From Paracoccaceae bacterium (GTDB lineage: Bacteria > Pseudomonadota > Alphaproteobacteria > Rhodobacterales > Rhodobacteraceae), in assembly GCA_015487255.1 (NCBI GenBank), contig WFQA01000063.1, positions 1 through 16,258 of the forward strand: a stretch of 16,258 nucleotides of DNA. The letters are read 5' to 3'. Positions 1-6,726 of this stretch are shown here, piece by piece. The position numbers were made by a program, and so were the translations under genes. The notes beneath the pieces are model-generated. The model searched no databases and was not told where the DNA came from. It saw nothing but the letters and a program-made list of their open reading frames with translations. The stretch's first letter is position 1; every line of letters starts with the position of its first letter.

Positions 1-1822
1 GGGATTTGCGGCGTTGTTGGGGTGGGGCCAGATCATTGGTCAGCCCCCATCCGGCATAAAACGGCATGCCAAGGCAGGTGACTTTCTTGCCGCGCAACAG
101 CGCTTCAAATCCGGTCAGGGAGGTCATTGTCCAAACTTCATCCGCCATATCCAAAAACGGAGAAATAGGTGCGTTATCAGCAACCGCATCGGCAAAAAGA
201 CCGGGGTTTTCCAGCGCGCCGCTGCGCAGGCCGGCTTCGATATCCGGGTGGGGTTTGTAAATGATAAAGGCATCCGGGTTGGCGGATCTTGTGGCTTTTA
301 GCAGGGCCAGATTGGTGCTTACCTCATCGGCCCCAAGGCGGATGGAGGCGTCATCCTCAACCTGCCCGGGTACTAAAATTACGGGTTTGCCGCCCGTGAC
401 CGGCTGGGTTGGCGGCGGCAACACCAGGTTGTATTTGCTAATTCTACCCTTGGTAATTTGTTTGATCAGCTGTGTTGCACGACTCAGCGCGACTTCCGGC
501 AGGTCAACCGAGGCCTCAATAAGTTTTTCCAGCCGTGATGGCTGGATCGGGTCATAATATATGCTCAAATCGTCAAGCACCACCGATTCAGGTGGAGTCA
601 GCGCCGCGCCGAGGCCCTTTGAGCGCAAAAAACCATCCTCCATGCGCCAAAGCTCAACCCCGTGATTGGCACAAGCGGCAACCAGTGCCGGGCTTTCCTG
701 ATTGGCCCAGACAACCACCCGCGCGCCGCGTTTTTGTGCCAGTTTGGCCGCTTGAGCCGGCGTATTGTTAAACACCGTTTGCTGCAAAAACCGCGAAATT
801 TGTGGACGCTTCCAGTTGCGCATACCAACCGCGACACTGGGCTTGTTATTGTGCCAATGATGCCGAGACCTGGCGAGCAGCGCCTGTGCCGCCAGCTCAA
901 AGTTTGACAGGCGGTTGGAGGAAAGATCTATCCATGTGGGAAAGCGCAGCATCGCCCCGGCAAAGAGCTGCTCGGCGCTAAGCTTGCGGCTGCGTCGTGC
1001 ACAGGTTTGCATATCTTCGCTCAACCCCCAACCGGCATAAAATGGCAGGCCAAATACCACCGGGCGATGGCCTGCCAAAATGGCTTCAAACCCAAGCTGG
1101 GAGGTGACGCAGTAAACCGCCACCGCTCCTTCGAGCAAATCCCATGGGTTAATTTTTTCGCTCAGAAGTATGGTGCGCTCGTCAGTATCAGCGGCACTGA
1201 AATGCCCCTGTTTGGCAATTTGCTCAAGCGCGGGATGGGTGCGGATAACGATACGTTTTTCAGGGTGGTCAGCCCGGGCTTTGGCCAGCATGGTGGGAAA
1301 ACTATGGGCATGGGCCGCGCCGCTGGTGATCGAGGCATCGCCCCGGGTCTGGTCAACCACAAGCACATAGCCCGGTTGGGGGATGTTTCCGGACCCGCGT
1401 GGCACGGGGTTGTATTTTGACAGCCCGTAATGGCGCAGAAAGGCAATGCCGTTTTTGGCGCGCCGTGTTAGTTCATCATCGTCAAGCGCATCAAAGTTAA
1501 GGATATTTTCCAGTTTCGAGGGCTGAGATGCGTCAAAGAATATCCCGATATCATCGAGCACCAATCCTGCCGGCGCGCTTTTTGGCCCCGGGTTGACCGA
1601 GCGCAAAAACGCATCTTCAATACTGAGCAGCGGCAGGCCCCGTCGCCGGGCTGCCAGAATACCGCGCCTTGACAGCGGCTTTCGGCCCCAGACGCCAACC
1701 GCTGAAGCCGATTTTGAAATCGGGCCCGGGCACACCCGCCAGCCGGCAATCCGCAACATTTTGCGGATATACGGAACCTGCAGGAAACCGAGCGTGTATA
1801 CCGCCAGTTTTTGCACAATCAT
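1..1822 (-). CDS. kpsC: KpsC-type capsule beta-Kdo transferase, 3' end outside window
   Basis: Partial gene of about 607 codons, open from ATG at 1822 to the left edge with no stop. KpsC extends the beta-Kdo linker that anchors group 2-type capsule to a lipid, at the cytoplasmic face of the inner membrane. The protein is an internal duplication. Module 1 (about residues 1-310) carries LVVDQTRGDAS (about 154-164) and GLPFYAGWG (258-266). Module 2 (about 325 onward) carries GQVEDDAS (486-493), KPHPD and GMPFYAGWG (585-593). The paired motifs lie about 328 residues apart. KpsC proteins are usually near 670 residues, so roughly 70 are missing. An AGGA sits directly against the ATG; a GTG two codons later (1816) has better spacing, so the start is uncertain by two residues. 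It lies 25 bp downstream of the OPX gene, probably in the same transcript. Family knowledge: KpsC carries two retaining Kdo-transferase modules of different linkage. Confidence 0.93.
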   Translation of the reverse strand, partial: MIVQKLAVYTLGFLQVPYIRKMLRIAGWRVCPGPISKSASAVGVWGRKPLSRRGILAARRRGLPLLSIEDAFLRSVNPGPKSAPAGLVLDDIGIFFDASQPSKLENILNFDALDDDELTRRAKNGIAFLRHYGLSKYNPVPRGSGNIPQPGYVLVVDQTRGDASITSGAAHAHSFPTMLAKARADHPEKRIVIRTHPALEQIAKQGHFSAADTDERTILLSEKINPWDLLEGAVAVYCVTSQLGFEAILAGHRPVVFGLPFYAGWGLSEDMQTCARRSRKLSAEQLFAGAMLRFPTWIDLSSNRLSNFELAAQALLARSRHHWHNNKPSVAVGMRNWKRPQISRFLQQTVFNNTPAQAAKLAQKRGARVVVWANQESPALVAACANHGVELWRMEDGFLRSKGLGAALTPPESVVLDDLSIYYDPIQPSRLEKLIEASVDLPEVALSRATQLIKQITKGRISKYNLVLPPPTQPVTGGKPVILVPGQVEDDASIRLGADEVSTNLALLKATRSANPDAFIIYKPHPDIEAGLRSGALENPGLFADAVADNAPISPFLDMADEVWTMTSLTGFEALLRGKKVTCLGMPFYAGWGLTNDLAPPQQRRKS

Positions 1823-1847
1823 TTCCTGTACCGGTTAACTATTATAC

Positions 1848-2990
1848 TTAAAGGGCACCCGCAATAGTTGCTAGATTATCCAGGGTGTTTACGGTGCCGG
1901 CTACGGATTCAAGCACCCGCGACCATGATACAAATGGCGCTTCTGTCACATAAATCGTATCGCGATCCCTGATCCTGAATTTCTGCGCCGTAAAAATGCT
2001 TTCTTCCCTGGTCAGATCGATCACATAAGCCACACGTTGCGGTGTGGTGAACTCGTTGGTGTCAAGCACTGCATTGGCAATCTTTGCGGGTTCCATACGG
2101 AAGATGAATATCCCCCGCGGGTCCGCAACTCTGCCATCCAGCCCGCCAATCAATGACAGGGCTTCGACCACATTAGGGTCCCGGCTGACAAAATCAATGC
2201 GTTTTTGCCCCGAGGCCGCACCGAGCACGGTAAAATAGCGCTCGTCTTTTTGCACGATGATGCGGTCATTGGCCCGCAGGGTTATATTATTTTCAGGGTT
2301 GGCATAAAGATCCCGCAGCCAGACCGCGCCGGATTGCCCGCCGCGCTGCACGATTATCTTTGTGCCCGCCGGGTCGAGCGATACACCGCCGGCACTGGCC
2401 AGCATCGCGGTCAGGCGACGCGAGGCGGCATGCAGCATATACACCCCCTGGTTATTCACCCCGCCAACCACATTTACCGTGGCACCATTGCCGGGCTTGC
2501 GGCGCACTTCCACCTGCGGGTCCGGGGTCTGGCGCTCCAGCCGTTGGGTGATTTCAATGCGCAGCTCTTCCGGCGTGCGCCCGGAGGCGCGAATGACGCC
2601 TGCATAAGGCACGAAAATATTACCAAGCTGGTCAACCCGGATTTCCGACAGGGTGGTTGAACTGCTTGCGGGGCTGTTCAGCAAGCCGTTATCGACATTT
2701 TCCCAGACGGTGACGGTGATCAGGTCATCGGGGCGGATGCGGTCAACCGCGGCCAGCCCGGCATTGAGAAAGCTGCGCGGAAAACCGAGCGGTTCGGCCA
2801 GGGTGGCAGCGCGGGCGATACGGTCATCAACCAAAACGATATTCGTGCTGCCGCCGTTTTCAACCGAACCGGCCAGAATTTCCTGCTGGTTGGGGCCGGA
2901 GCGGGGCAGGCCGCAAGCGCCTAGGGCCAGAACCATGCCAAAAAGAACCACAAATCGTGCCGGTCGGCGGATATTGCCCGTGTTTTTCAA
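1848..2990 (-). CDS. Outer-membrane polysaccharide export lipoprotein (OPX, Wza/KpsD family)
   Basis: A 380-residue predicted lipoprotein: basic N-terminus, hydrophobic stretch and lipobox LGAC with the lipidated Cys at residue 26. A Poly_export-type domain follows at about residues 84-170 (signature RPDDLITVTVWE), then SLBB-like beta-grasp repeats (about 172-330, including VNVVGGVNNQGVY and ITLRANDRIIVQ). The C-terminal stretch contains SWSRVLESVAGTVNTL, which could be the amphipathic helix that inserts in the outer membrane. OPX proteins form the channel through which capsule or exopolysaccharide leaves the cell. Length is Wza-like, shorter than E. coli KpsD. The start is TTG at 2990, chosen because it gives an intact lipoprotein signal; the ATG at residue 19 would cut the signal. 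It lies between kpsS and kpsC on the same strand, so it very likely serves the same capsule. I cannot tell from sequence whether KpsD or Wza is the closer relative. Confidence 0.93.
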   Translation of the reverse strand: MKNTGNIRRPARFVVLFGMVLALGACGLPRSGPNQQEILAGSVENGGSTNIVLVDDRIARAATLAEPLGFPRSFLNAGLAAVDRIRPDDLITVTVWENVDNGLLNSPASSSTTLSEIRVDQLGNIFVPYAGVIRASGRTPEELRIEITQRLERQTPDPQVEVRRKPGNGATVNVVGGVNNQGVYMLHAASRRLTAMLASAGGVSLDPAGTKIIVQRGGQSGAVWLRDLYANPENNITLRANDRIIVQKDERYFTVLGAASGQKRIDFVSRDPNVVEALSLIGGLDGRVADPRGIFIFRMEPAKIANAVLDTNEFTTPQRVAYVIDLTREESIFTAQKFRIRDRDTIYVTEAPFVSWSRVLESVAGTVNTLDNLATIAGAL

Positions 2991-2996
2991 AATGTT

Positions 2997-3057
2997 GCCC
3001 GTTGCCTATACTAACTGCCAAAAGTTTTTACTTTTTGTTAGCAATACAATAGCGGGC
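2997..3057 (-). promoter_or_regulatory. Nested dyad symmetry upstream of the OPX gene
   Basis: In the AT-rich 86-bp gap between kpsS and the OPX gene there are three symmetric arm pairs with nearly the same centre (about 3027): GCCCG (2997-3001) with CGGGC (3053-3057), CTAAC (3011-3015) with GTTAG (3037-3041), and AAAAGT (3020-3025) with ACTTTT (3030-3035). As RNA this would be a long imperfect stem ending close to the TTG start. As DNA it could be an operator. I cannot assign a regulator. No clear sigma-70 promoter is visible here. Confidence 0.4.
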
Positions 3058-3076
3058 AATTTTTAAAAATCCAACC

Positions 3077-4375
3077 TTAAGATTTGGGTGCGGCGAATTT
3101 CGCCGGTGGCAGAGTCATTTTTGCCACATGCCGGCGCTTGAGCGTGGCATACGGCCCTTCAGGGGCGAGCATCATGGGCACCACCTGCCCGATAAGTGCT
3201 GTTCGCCCCCTGGCGGTGTAGTAGCCGCCGGCCAGTTGCGAGGTTTGCAGCAAAAACCAGCGATAATCAAGATAGGCCCTGCGGTCTGGCGGGCTTGGGT
3301 TTTTGAAAAACTCCGCCAACGGTTGTTGCGAGACCAGTTGCGGTTTTTTGAACACTGAATCACCAATGGCGCGCACCGGCAGGCCACGCCACAGGGCTTG
3401 CTGGGCGGCGGTGGAATTGATGGTGATCGCACCACTTGCGTGGTCCAGCAGCAGCCCAAGCTTGCCGCCCTGAATGAAATCGACCCGCGCGGCGATACCG
3501 TATCTGGCGGCGCTTTTCCGGATATGCTGTTTCAGCCTGTCGCGCCCGTCATCGAGCGGATGGGTTTTGAACACCAGCCGGCAAGGGGCGCTGGCCCCGC
3601 GCGAAAATTCCTTCAGGCACAGGTCAACGAATTGCTTGTTGGTGTCAAAGGCCGAGTGGGCGATGATCGAGCTGTCATGCCCAAGCTGGAGCAGGCCAAG
3701 GAAATAAGGGTCTCCGCGCCGGATCAACCGCCTTGTTGCCACGCGCCGGTTGATCGAATGCAGTGGCAGGGTGGCCATGGCCTTGACTCCGCTGAAAAAC
3801 TCCTCGCGGATCGAGCTTTTGCGGTGCGGGCGGTAATTGGCATAGGTTTTGGACGGAAAAAGCAGGGTGAAGTGATATAGCGCACCATAATAGATATGGT
3901 GCCAGAGCGGCCCCCACTGGCTCGGGGCTTCGCTGAGTGCTGGCGCTTCGTGGTCGATCAGTTTGCGCATATCCTCGATATCAAGCTGCATCAGGGCGGA
4001 ATTGCCGTTGGAGCCGCTGCGCTCATAGGTGGCCCAGAACGGGCGCAGGTAGCCCTCCTCAAAGCAATGCAGCGGCAGGTCTTTGACCTTGGCGATTTTC
4101 ACCGCTTCGGCATGCAGCGGGCGGGCATCGCCGTAAAGCACGATATCGGTTATATGCTCGGATTTTATGAGCTTTTCCAGCGCGGCGGGCCAGCCCGGCT
4201 CATCGCCGCGATAGGCGGTATAGGGCAGGGCGCGGGGCCAGAAAAACCGGTCCCCCCTATTAAAGCCAACCTTGCGCACCCCGTGCCCGCCTGCTTTCAG
4301 CGCATGGCCGAGCCTGGCAAAAAACGGCCCGTGCGGGCCTTGCAAAAACAGAAAATTACGGGGGCTGTCGGGCAC
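3077..4375 (-). CDS. kpsS: KpsS-type capsule polysaccharide biosynthesis protein (beta-Kdo transferase)
   Basis: A 432-residue cytoplasmic or membrane-peripheral protein matching the KpsS/LipB family. Visible family motifs: GPHGPFF at 13-19, YGDARPLH near 81-88, FEEGYLRPFW at 105-114, SGSNGNS at 120-126, KTHPLDDG at 270-277 and ITINSTAAQQAL at 317-328. KpsS adds the first Kdo to the lipid acceptor, which KpsC then extends, so the two act in sequence. There is no signal peptide or strong membrane segment. The start is GTG at 4375; an in-frame stop lies a few codons upstream and a modest GAGAG precedes it. The length is normal for the family. It is the first gene of the leftward capsule block and is divergent from ribE across 135 bp. 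An 86-bp gap to the OPX gene leaves room for separate control of the two. Confidence 0.93.
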   Translation of the reverse strand: MPDSPRNFLFLQGPHGPFFARLGHALKAGGHGVRKVGFNRGDRFFWPRALPYTAYRGDEPGWPAALEKLIKSEHITDIVLYGDARPLHAEAVKIAKVKDLPLHCFEEGYLRPFWATYERSGSNGNSALMQLDIEDMRKLIDHEAPALSEAPSQWGPLWHHIYYGALYHFTLLFPSKTYANYRPHRKSSIREEFFSGVKAMATLPLHSINRRVATRRLIRRGDPYFLGLLQLGHDSSIIAHSAFDTNKQFVDLCLKEFSRGASAPCRLVFKTHPLDDGRDRLKQHIRKSAARYGIAARVDFIQGGKLGLLLDHASGAITINSTAAQQALWRGLPVRAIGDSVFKKPQLVSQQPLAEFFKNPSPPDRRAYLDYRWFLLQTSQLAGGYYTARGRTALIGQVVPMMLAPEGPYATLKRRHVAKMTLPPAKFAAPKS

Positions 4376-4402
4376 GTTGCTCTCAATCGGGGTTATTTCA
4401 TC

Positions 4403-4416
4403 TTACCTATAGGTAA
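4403..4416. promoter_or_regulatory. Perfect 14-bp palindrome in the kpsS/ribE divergent spacer
   Basis: TTACCTATAGGTAA is a perfect palindrome with no spacer, lying 28 bp upstream of the kpsS start and about 95 bp upstream of ribE. Such a site between divergent genes is a plausible dimeric operator. I do not recognise it as the box of a named regulator. The rest of the spacer shows no FMN-riboswitch-like sequence. Confidence 0.35.
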
Positions 4417-4498
4417 TATGAAACGCCCTAACAACCATTTACCGCCCATGCCTTGCCCAAAGCCGCGGCACTTGTTACCAAAGCTGCGGGATATTGCT

Positions 4499-4504
4499 GA
4501 GGGG
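4499..4504 (+). promoter_or_regulatory. Ribosome binding site that fixes the ribE start
   Basis: GAGGGG lies 6 nt before the ATG at 4511. This selects the start giving MFTGII, the invariant N-terminus of riboflavin synthase, over the ATG at 4505 and over the long open frame that runs upstream through kpsS in antisense. Confidence 0.8.
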
Positions 4505-4510
4505 ATGCTT

Positions 4511-5113
4511 ATGTTTACCGGAATTATTACCGATATCGGCGAGGTGGCGCGGGTTGAGATGCGCGGTGATCTGCATGCGCGCATCAACACCGCTTATGAT
4601 ATGGCCACGGTGGCGCTTGGGGCATCCATCGCCTGCAACGGGATCTGCCTGACGGTGGTCGACAAGGGCGCGGGCTGGTTTGATGTCGATATTTCGGCCG
4701 AGAGCATCATCAAAACCAATATCATGCGCGATGGCGAGGCATGGCCGGTGGGCACCAGGCTCAACCTCGAGCGGGCGCTGAAGCTCGGGGACGAGCTGGG
4801 CGGGCATATCGTGTCTGGCCATGTGGACGGGGTGGCGAAAGTGGCCGCCATGCAGGATGAGGGCGAGAGCACCCGCTTTGAATTTACTGCCCCCGAGGCG
4901 CTGGCGCGCTATATCGCCCCCAAAGGCTCGGTGGCGCTCAATGGCACTTCGCTGACGGTAAATGATGTGAAGGGTTGCCATTTCGGGGTCAATATCATTC
5001 CGCACACCAAGGCACATACCACATGGCAGGATGTCAGGGTCGGAGATGTGGTGAACCTCGAAATTGACACTTTGGCGCGCTATGTGGCGCGTTTGCAGGA
5101 ATTTCAGCCGTGA
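4511..5113 (+). CDS. ribE: Riboflavin synthase, alpha subunit
   Basis: A 200-residue enzyme that converts two 6,7-dimethyl-8-ribityllumazine molecules into one riboflavin and one pyrimidinedione, the last step of riboflavin synthesis in the cytosol. It has the expected two lumazine-binding barrels, about residues 1-95 and 96-195, with MFTGIITDIG at the N-terminus, ACNGICLTV (41-49), GGHIVSGHVDG (97-107), ALNGTSLTVN (142-151), IPHT and a C-terminal LARYVAR helix region. Full length and intact. The frame stays open about 600 bp further upstream, but that part is antisense to kpsS and lacks family similarity. The downstream gene overlaps its stop by 4 bp. The symbol ribC is also used for this gene. 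No FMN riboswitch is evident upstream. Confidence 0.97.
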   Translation: MFTGIITDIGEVARVEMRGDLHARINTAYDMATVALGASIACNGICLTVVDKGAGWFDVDISAESIIKTNIMRDGEAWPVGTRLNLERALKLGDELGGHIVSGHVDGVAKVAAMQDEGESTRFEFTAPEALARYIAPKGSVALNGTSLTVNDVKGCHFGVNIIPHTKAHTTWQDVRVGDVVNLEIDTLARYVARLQEFQP

Positions 5114-5697
5114 TCGGGCATAATAAAGGCCCAGGCATGGAGCCGGGCGCGGGCTGGCGCCTGCATTGCTGGCAAAAGGCGCGGCGTGAATTGCTGCCCA
5201 GCCTGCCGATCGAGATTTTGCGCCGCCGGGTGGCGCGGGCCGGTGAACTGGGGCTGGATTATCGATCCTATGCCTCGATCCGCGCGGCAAGCGGCCATGA
5301 TGTGGTTGCGTTTTTGTTTTCCAGCAATGCATTGCGGGTGTTGCCGAAAAGCCCGGTATTGCCACGGGGCAGGGCCGAAAAGCTGGCCAGGGTGCAAAAT
5401 GCCAGCCACATCGCGGCGATGCACGCGCCGCTTTCCCCCCAAACCTTGCTGAAAGCCCTGCCCGGTGAGATAAAACCGCTGTTTGAAGCCAGTTTCACCG
5501 CGCCTGATTTCAGCCAGACATGGAGCCAGACCCGCGAAGCGATTTTGCGCCAGACCCGGGCGCTGAACCTGCCGCGCGACGGGGTGGTGGTGATCGGTGA
5601 TACCGGTCAGGAGCGGGCATGGTCAGAGGCGGCGCGGCTGGCCGGGTATCTGAACGCGGACCGGTTTTTTGGCGCGGATAACGCCGCTGGCCGCTAG
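5110..5697 (+). CDS. Conserved protein of unknown function, coupled to ribE
   Basis: A 195-residue soluble-looking protein starting with MIGHNKGP. Its GTG start at 5110 shares GTGA with the ribE stop, so translation is probably coupled. The first half contains a Trp/Arg-rich stretch (GWRLHCWQKARRELLP), then LPIEILRRRVARAGELGL, and a stretch FLFSSNALRVLP near residues 69-80. The second half contains SHIAAMHAPLSP and a final segment VVVIGDTGQERAWSEAARLAGYL. No signal peptide, no membrane segment and no catalytic motif I can name. The start MIGHNKGP and the following pattern feel familiar from hypothetical proteins next to ribE in rhodobacters, but I cannot name the family. Coupling to riboflavin synthase hints at a role with flavins or at simple co-regulation; that is inference. 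Confidence 0.85.
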   Translation: MIGHNKGPGMEPGAGWRLHCWQKARRELLPSLPIEILRRRVARAGELGLDYRSYASIRAASGHDVVAFLFSSNALRVLPKSPVLPRGRAEKLARVQNASHIAAMHAPLSPQTLLKALPGEIKPLFEASFTAPDFSQTWSQTREAILRQTRALNLPRDGVVVIGDTGQERAWSEAARLAGYLNADRFFGADNAAGR

Positions 5698-5756
5698 CCG
5701 CGCCATCACTTTGCCGTTGGCAGGCCCGCAATCGGTGGCGTGGTGCAACTGCCGCA

Positions 5757-5784
5757 TTGACCGGGCAGGGGAAATGCTTAGGTT
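5757..5784 (+). promoter_or_regulatory. Weak candidate promoter for DUF2842-thiN
   Basis: TTGACC (5757-5762) is a near-consensus -35, followed after 16 bp by TAGGTT (5779-5784), a poor -10. It lies in the 112-bp spacer before the DUF2842 gene. An AAAGGAT ribosome binding site then precedes the ATG at 5810. Only the -35 is convincing. Confidence 0.28.
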
Positions 5785-5809
5785 ACCCCTGTTTTGAAAA
5801 GGATATGAC

Positions 5810-6037
5810 ATGGCACTCTCTTATAAGGCCCGGCGGCGATGGTCGTTGTTTATTTTGCTGATCGGCCTGCCGGCCTATATCGGTTTTGTGTGGTGGGTGC
5901 TGAGCCTGGTTGACCGGCTGCCTTTCTTGATAGAGCTGGTGGTTTATGTGTTTCTCGGGGTGGCCTGGATATTGCCGTTCAAGGCTGTGTTTCTCGGGGT
6001 CGGGCAGGCAGACCCGGATGCAGACCCGGAAGAATGA
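5810..6037 (+). CDS. DUF2842 small inner-membrane protein
   Basis: A 75-residue protein with the DUF2842 pattern: basic MALSYKARRRW start, first membrane segment at about residues 12-31, second at about 39-58 ending in WILPFKAVFLGVG, and a short acidic tail (DPDADPEE). By the positive-inside rule the basic N-terminus is cytoplasmic, which puts the tail there too. The family is common in Alphaproteobacteria and has no assigned function that I know of. A good AAAGGAT ribosome binding site precedes it. Its stop overlaps the thiN start in ATGA, so it is the first gene of a two-gene unit and its translation likely drives that of thiN. Confidence 0.9.
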   Translation: MALSYKARRRWSLFILLIGLPAYIGFVWWVLSLVDRLPFLIELVVYVFLGVAWILPFKAVFLGVGQADPDADPEE

Positions 6038-6678
6038 ATTTTGCTGCGCCAGTGCTGCTGATCGGCAACGGCCCGGTTGACAGGGGTGCGGTTGAGCTGG
6101 TGCGGCCATTTGCTGAAGCGGCGGTGGCGGCGGATGGCGGGGCCGGCACGGCAAAGCGGTACGGGCTGGAACTGGCGGCGGTGATTGGCGATATGGATTC
6201 CGCCACCCCGGAGGATCTGCGGGATAATGACGGGAAAATCATCCGGATTACCGAACAGCAGACAACCGATTTCGAAAAATGCCTGAATATTATAAATGCG
6301 CCGCTGATCATCGGTATCGGCTTTCTGGGCGGGCGGCTTGACCACGAGCTGGCCGCGCTGAATGCCCTGGTGAAAGCCGATCGGAATATTGTGTTGATCG
6401 GGGGTGAGGATATTGTTTTTCGCCTGCCTGCATATTTTGAGGCCCCTTTGCCGCCGGGCATGCGGGTTTCGTTTTTTCCGATGGGGGTGGTGAGCGGGGT
6501 GGAAAGCAAAGGGCTGGAATGGGAGCTGAACGGCCTGCAGATGGCTCCGGGTGGGCTGATCAGCAGCTCCAACCGGGTTGTCGGGCCGGTCTTGCAGCTA
6601 CAAAACCCTGTGCAGCCCCTGCTGTGCCTGTTGCCGAGGGCGCAATTGGCAGTGACACTTAAGCACTTTAAATCTTAA
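6034..6678 (+). CDS. thiN: Thiamine pyrophosphokinase
   Basis: A 214-residue enzyme that transfers pyrophosphate from ATP to thiamine, giving thiamine diphosphate and AMP. The catalytic domain is clear: AADGGA (32-37), GDMDS (52-56, acidic and metal-binding in the family), QQTTDFEK (75-82) and GGRLDH (99-104). The C-terminal beta domain that binds thiamine follows, ending with SSSNRV and a short divergent tail. The length is usual. Its ATG is inside the DUF2842 stop (4-bp overlap), so the pair is translationally coupled. No TPP riboswitch is visible upstream. Presence of thiN means this cell can use free thiamine, either imported or salvaged. Confidence 0.95.
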   Translation: MNFAAPVLLIGNGPVDRGAVELVRPFAEAAVAADGGAGTAKRYGLELAAVIGDMDSATPEDLRDNDGKIIRITEQQTTDFEKCLNIINAPLIIGIGFLGGRLDHELAALNALVKADRNIVLIGGEDIVFRLPAYFEAPLPPGMRVSFFPMGVVSGVESKGLEWELNGLQMAPGGLISSSNRVVGPVLQLQNPVQPLLCLLPRAQLAVTLKHFKS

Positions 6679-6726
6679 GCTTACTGCTGTATTGGCAGGC
6701 GCTCAACCCTGTGAAAGCCTGTAAAC

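Noticed and set aside
1841..1846. TATAAT on the minus strand just after the OPX stop
   Set aside because: No acceptable -35 at 16-18 bp; kpsC is only 25 bp downstream of the OPX gene and is probably read through from it.
3896..4510. Open plus-strand frame extending ribE by about 200 codons
   Set aside because: It is antisense to kpsS, whose motifs are clear. The GAGGGG site and the MFTGII start put the real ribE start at 4511.
4475..5365. Long minus-strand open frame of 296 codons opposite ribE
   Set aside because: Shadow of the GC-rich ribE coding strand; His/Pro/Arg-rich with no recognisable domain.
5766..5791. CAGGGG/CCCCTG hairpin followed by TTTTG before the DUF2842 gene
   Set aside because: A 6-bp stem with a 14-nt loop is weak, and the T-run is short; it may be chance or a weak terminator for the ribE unit.
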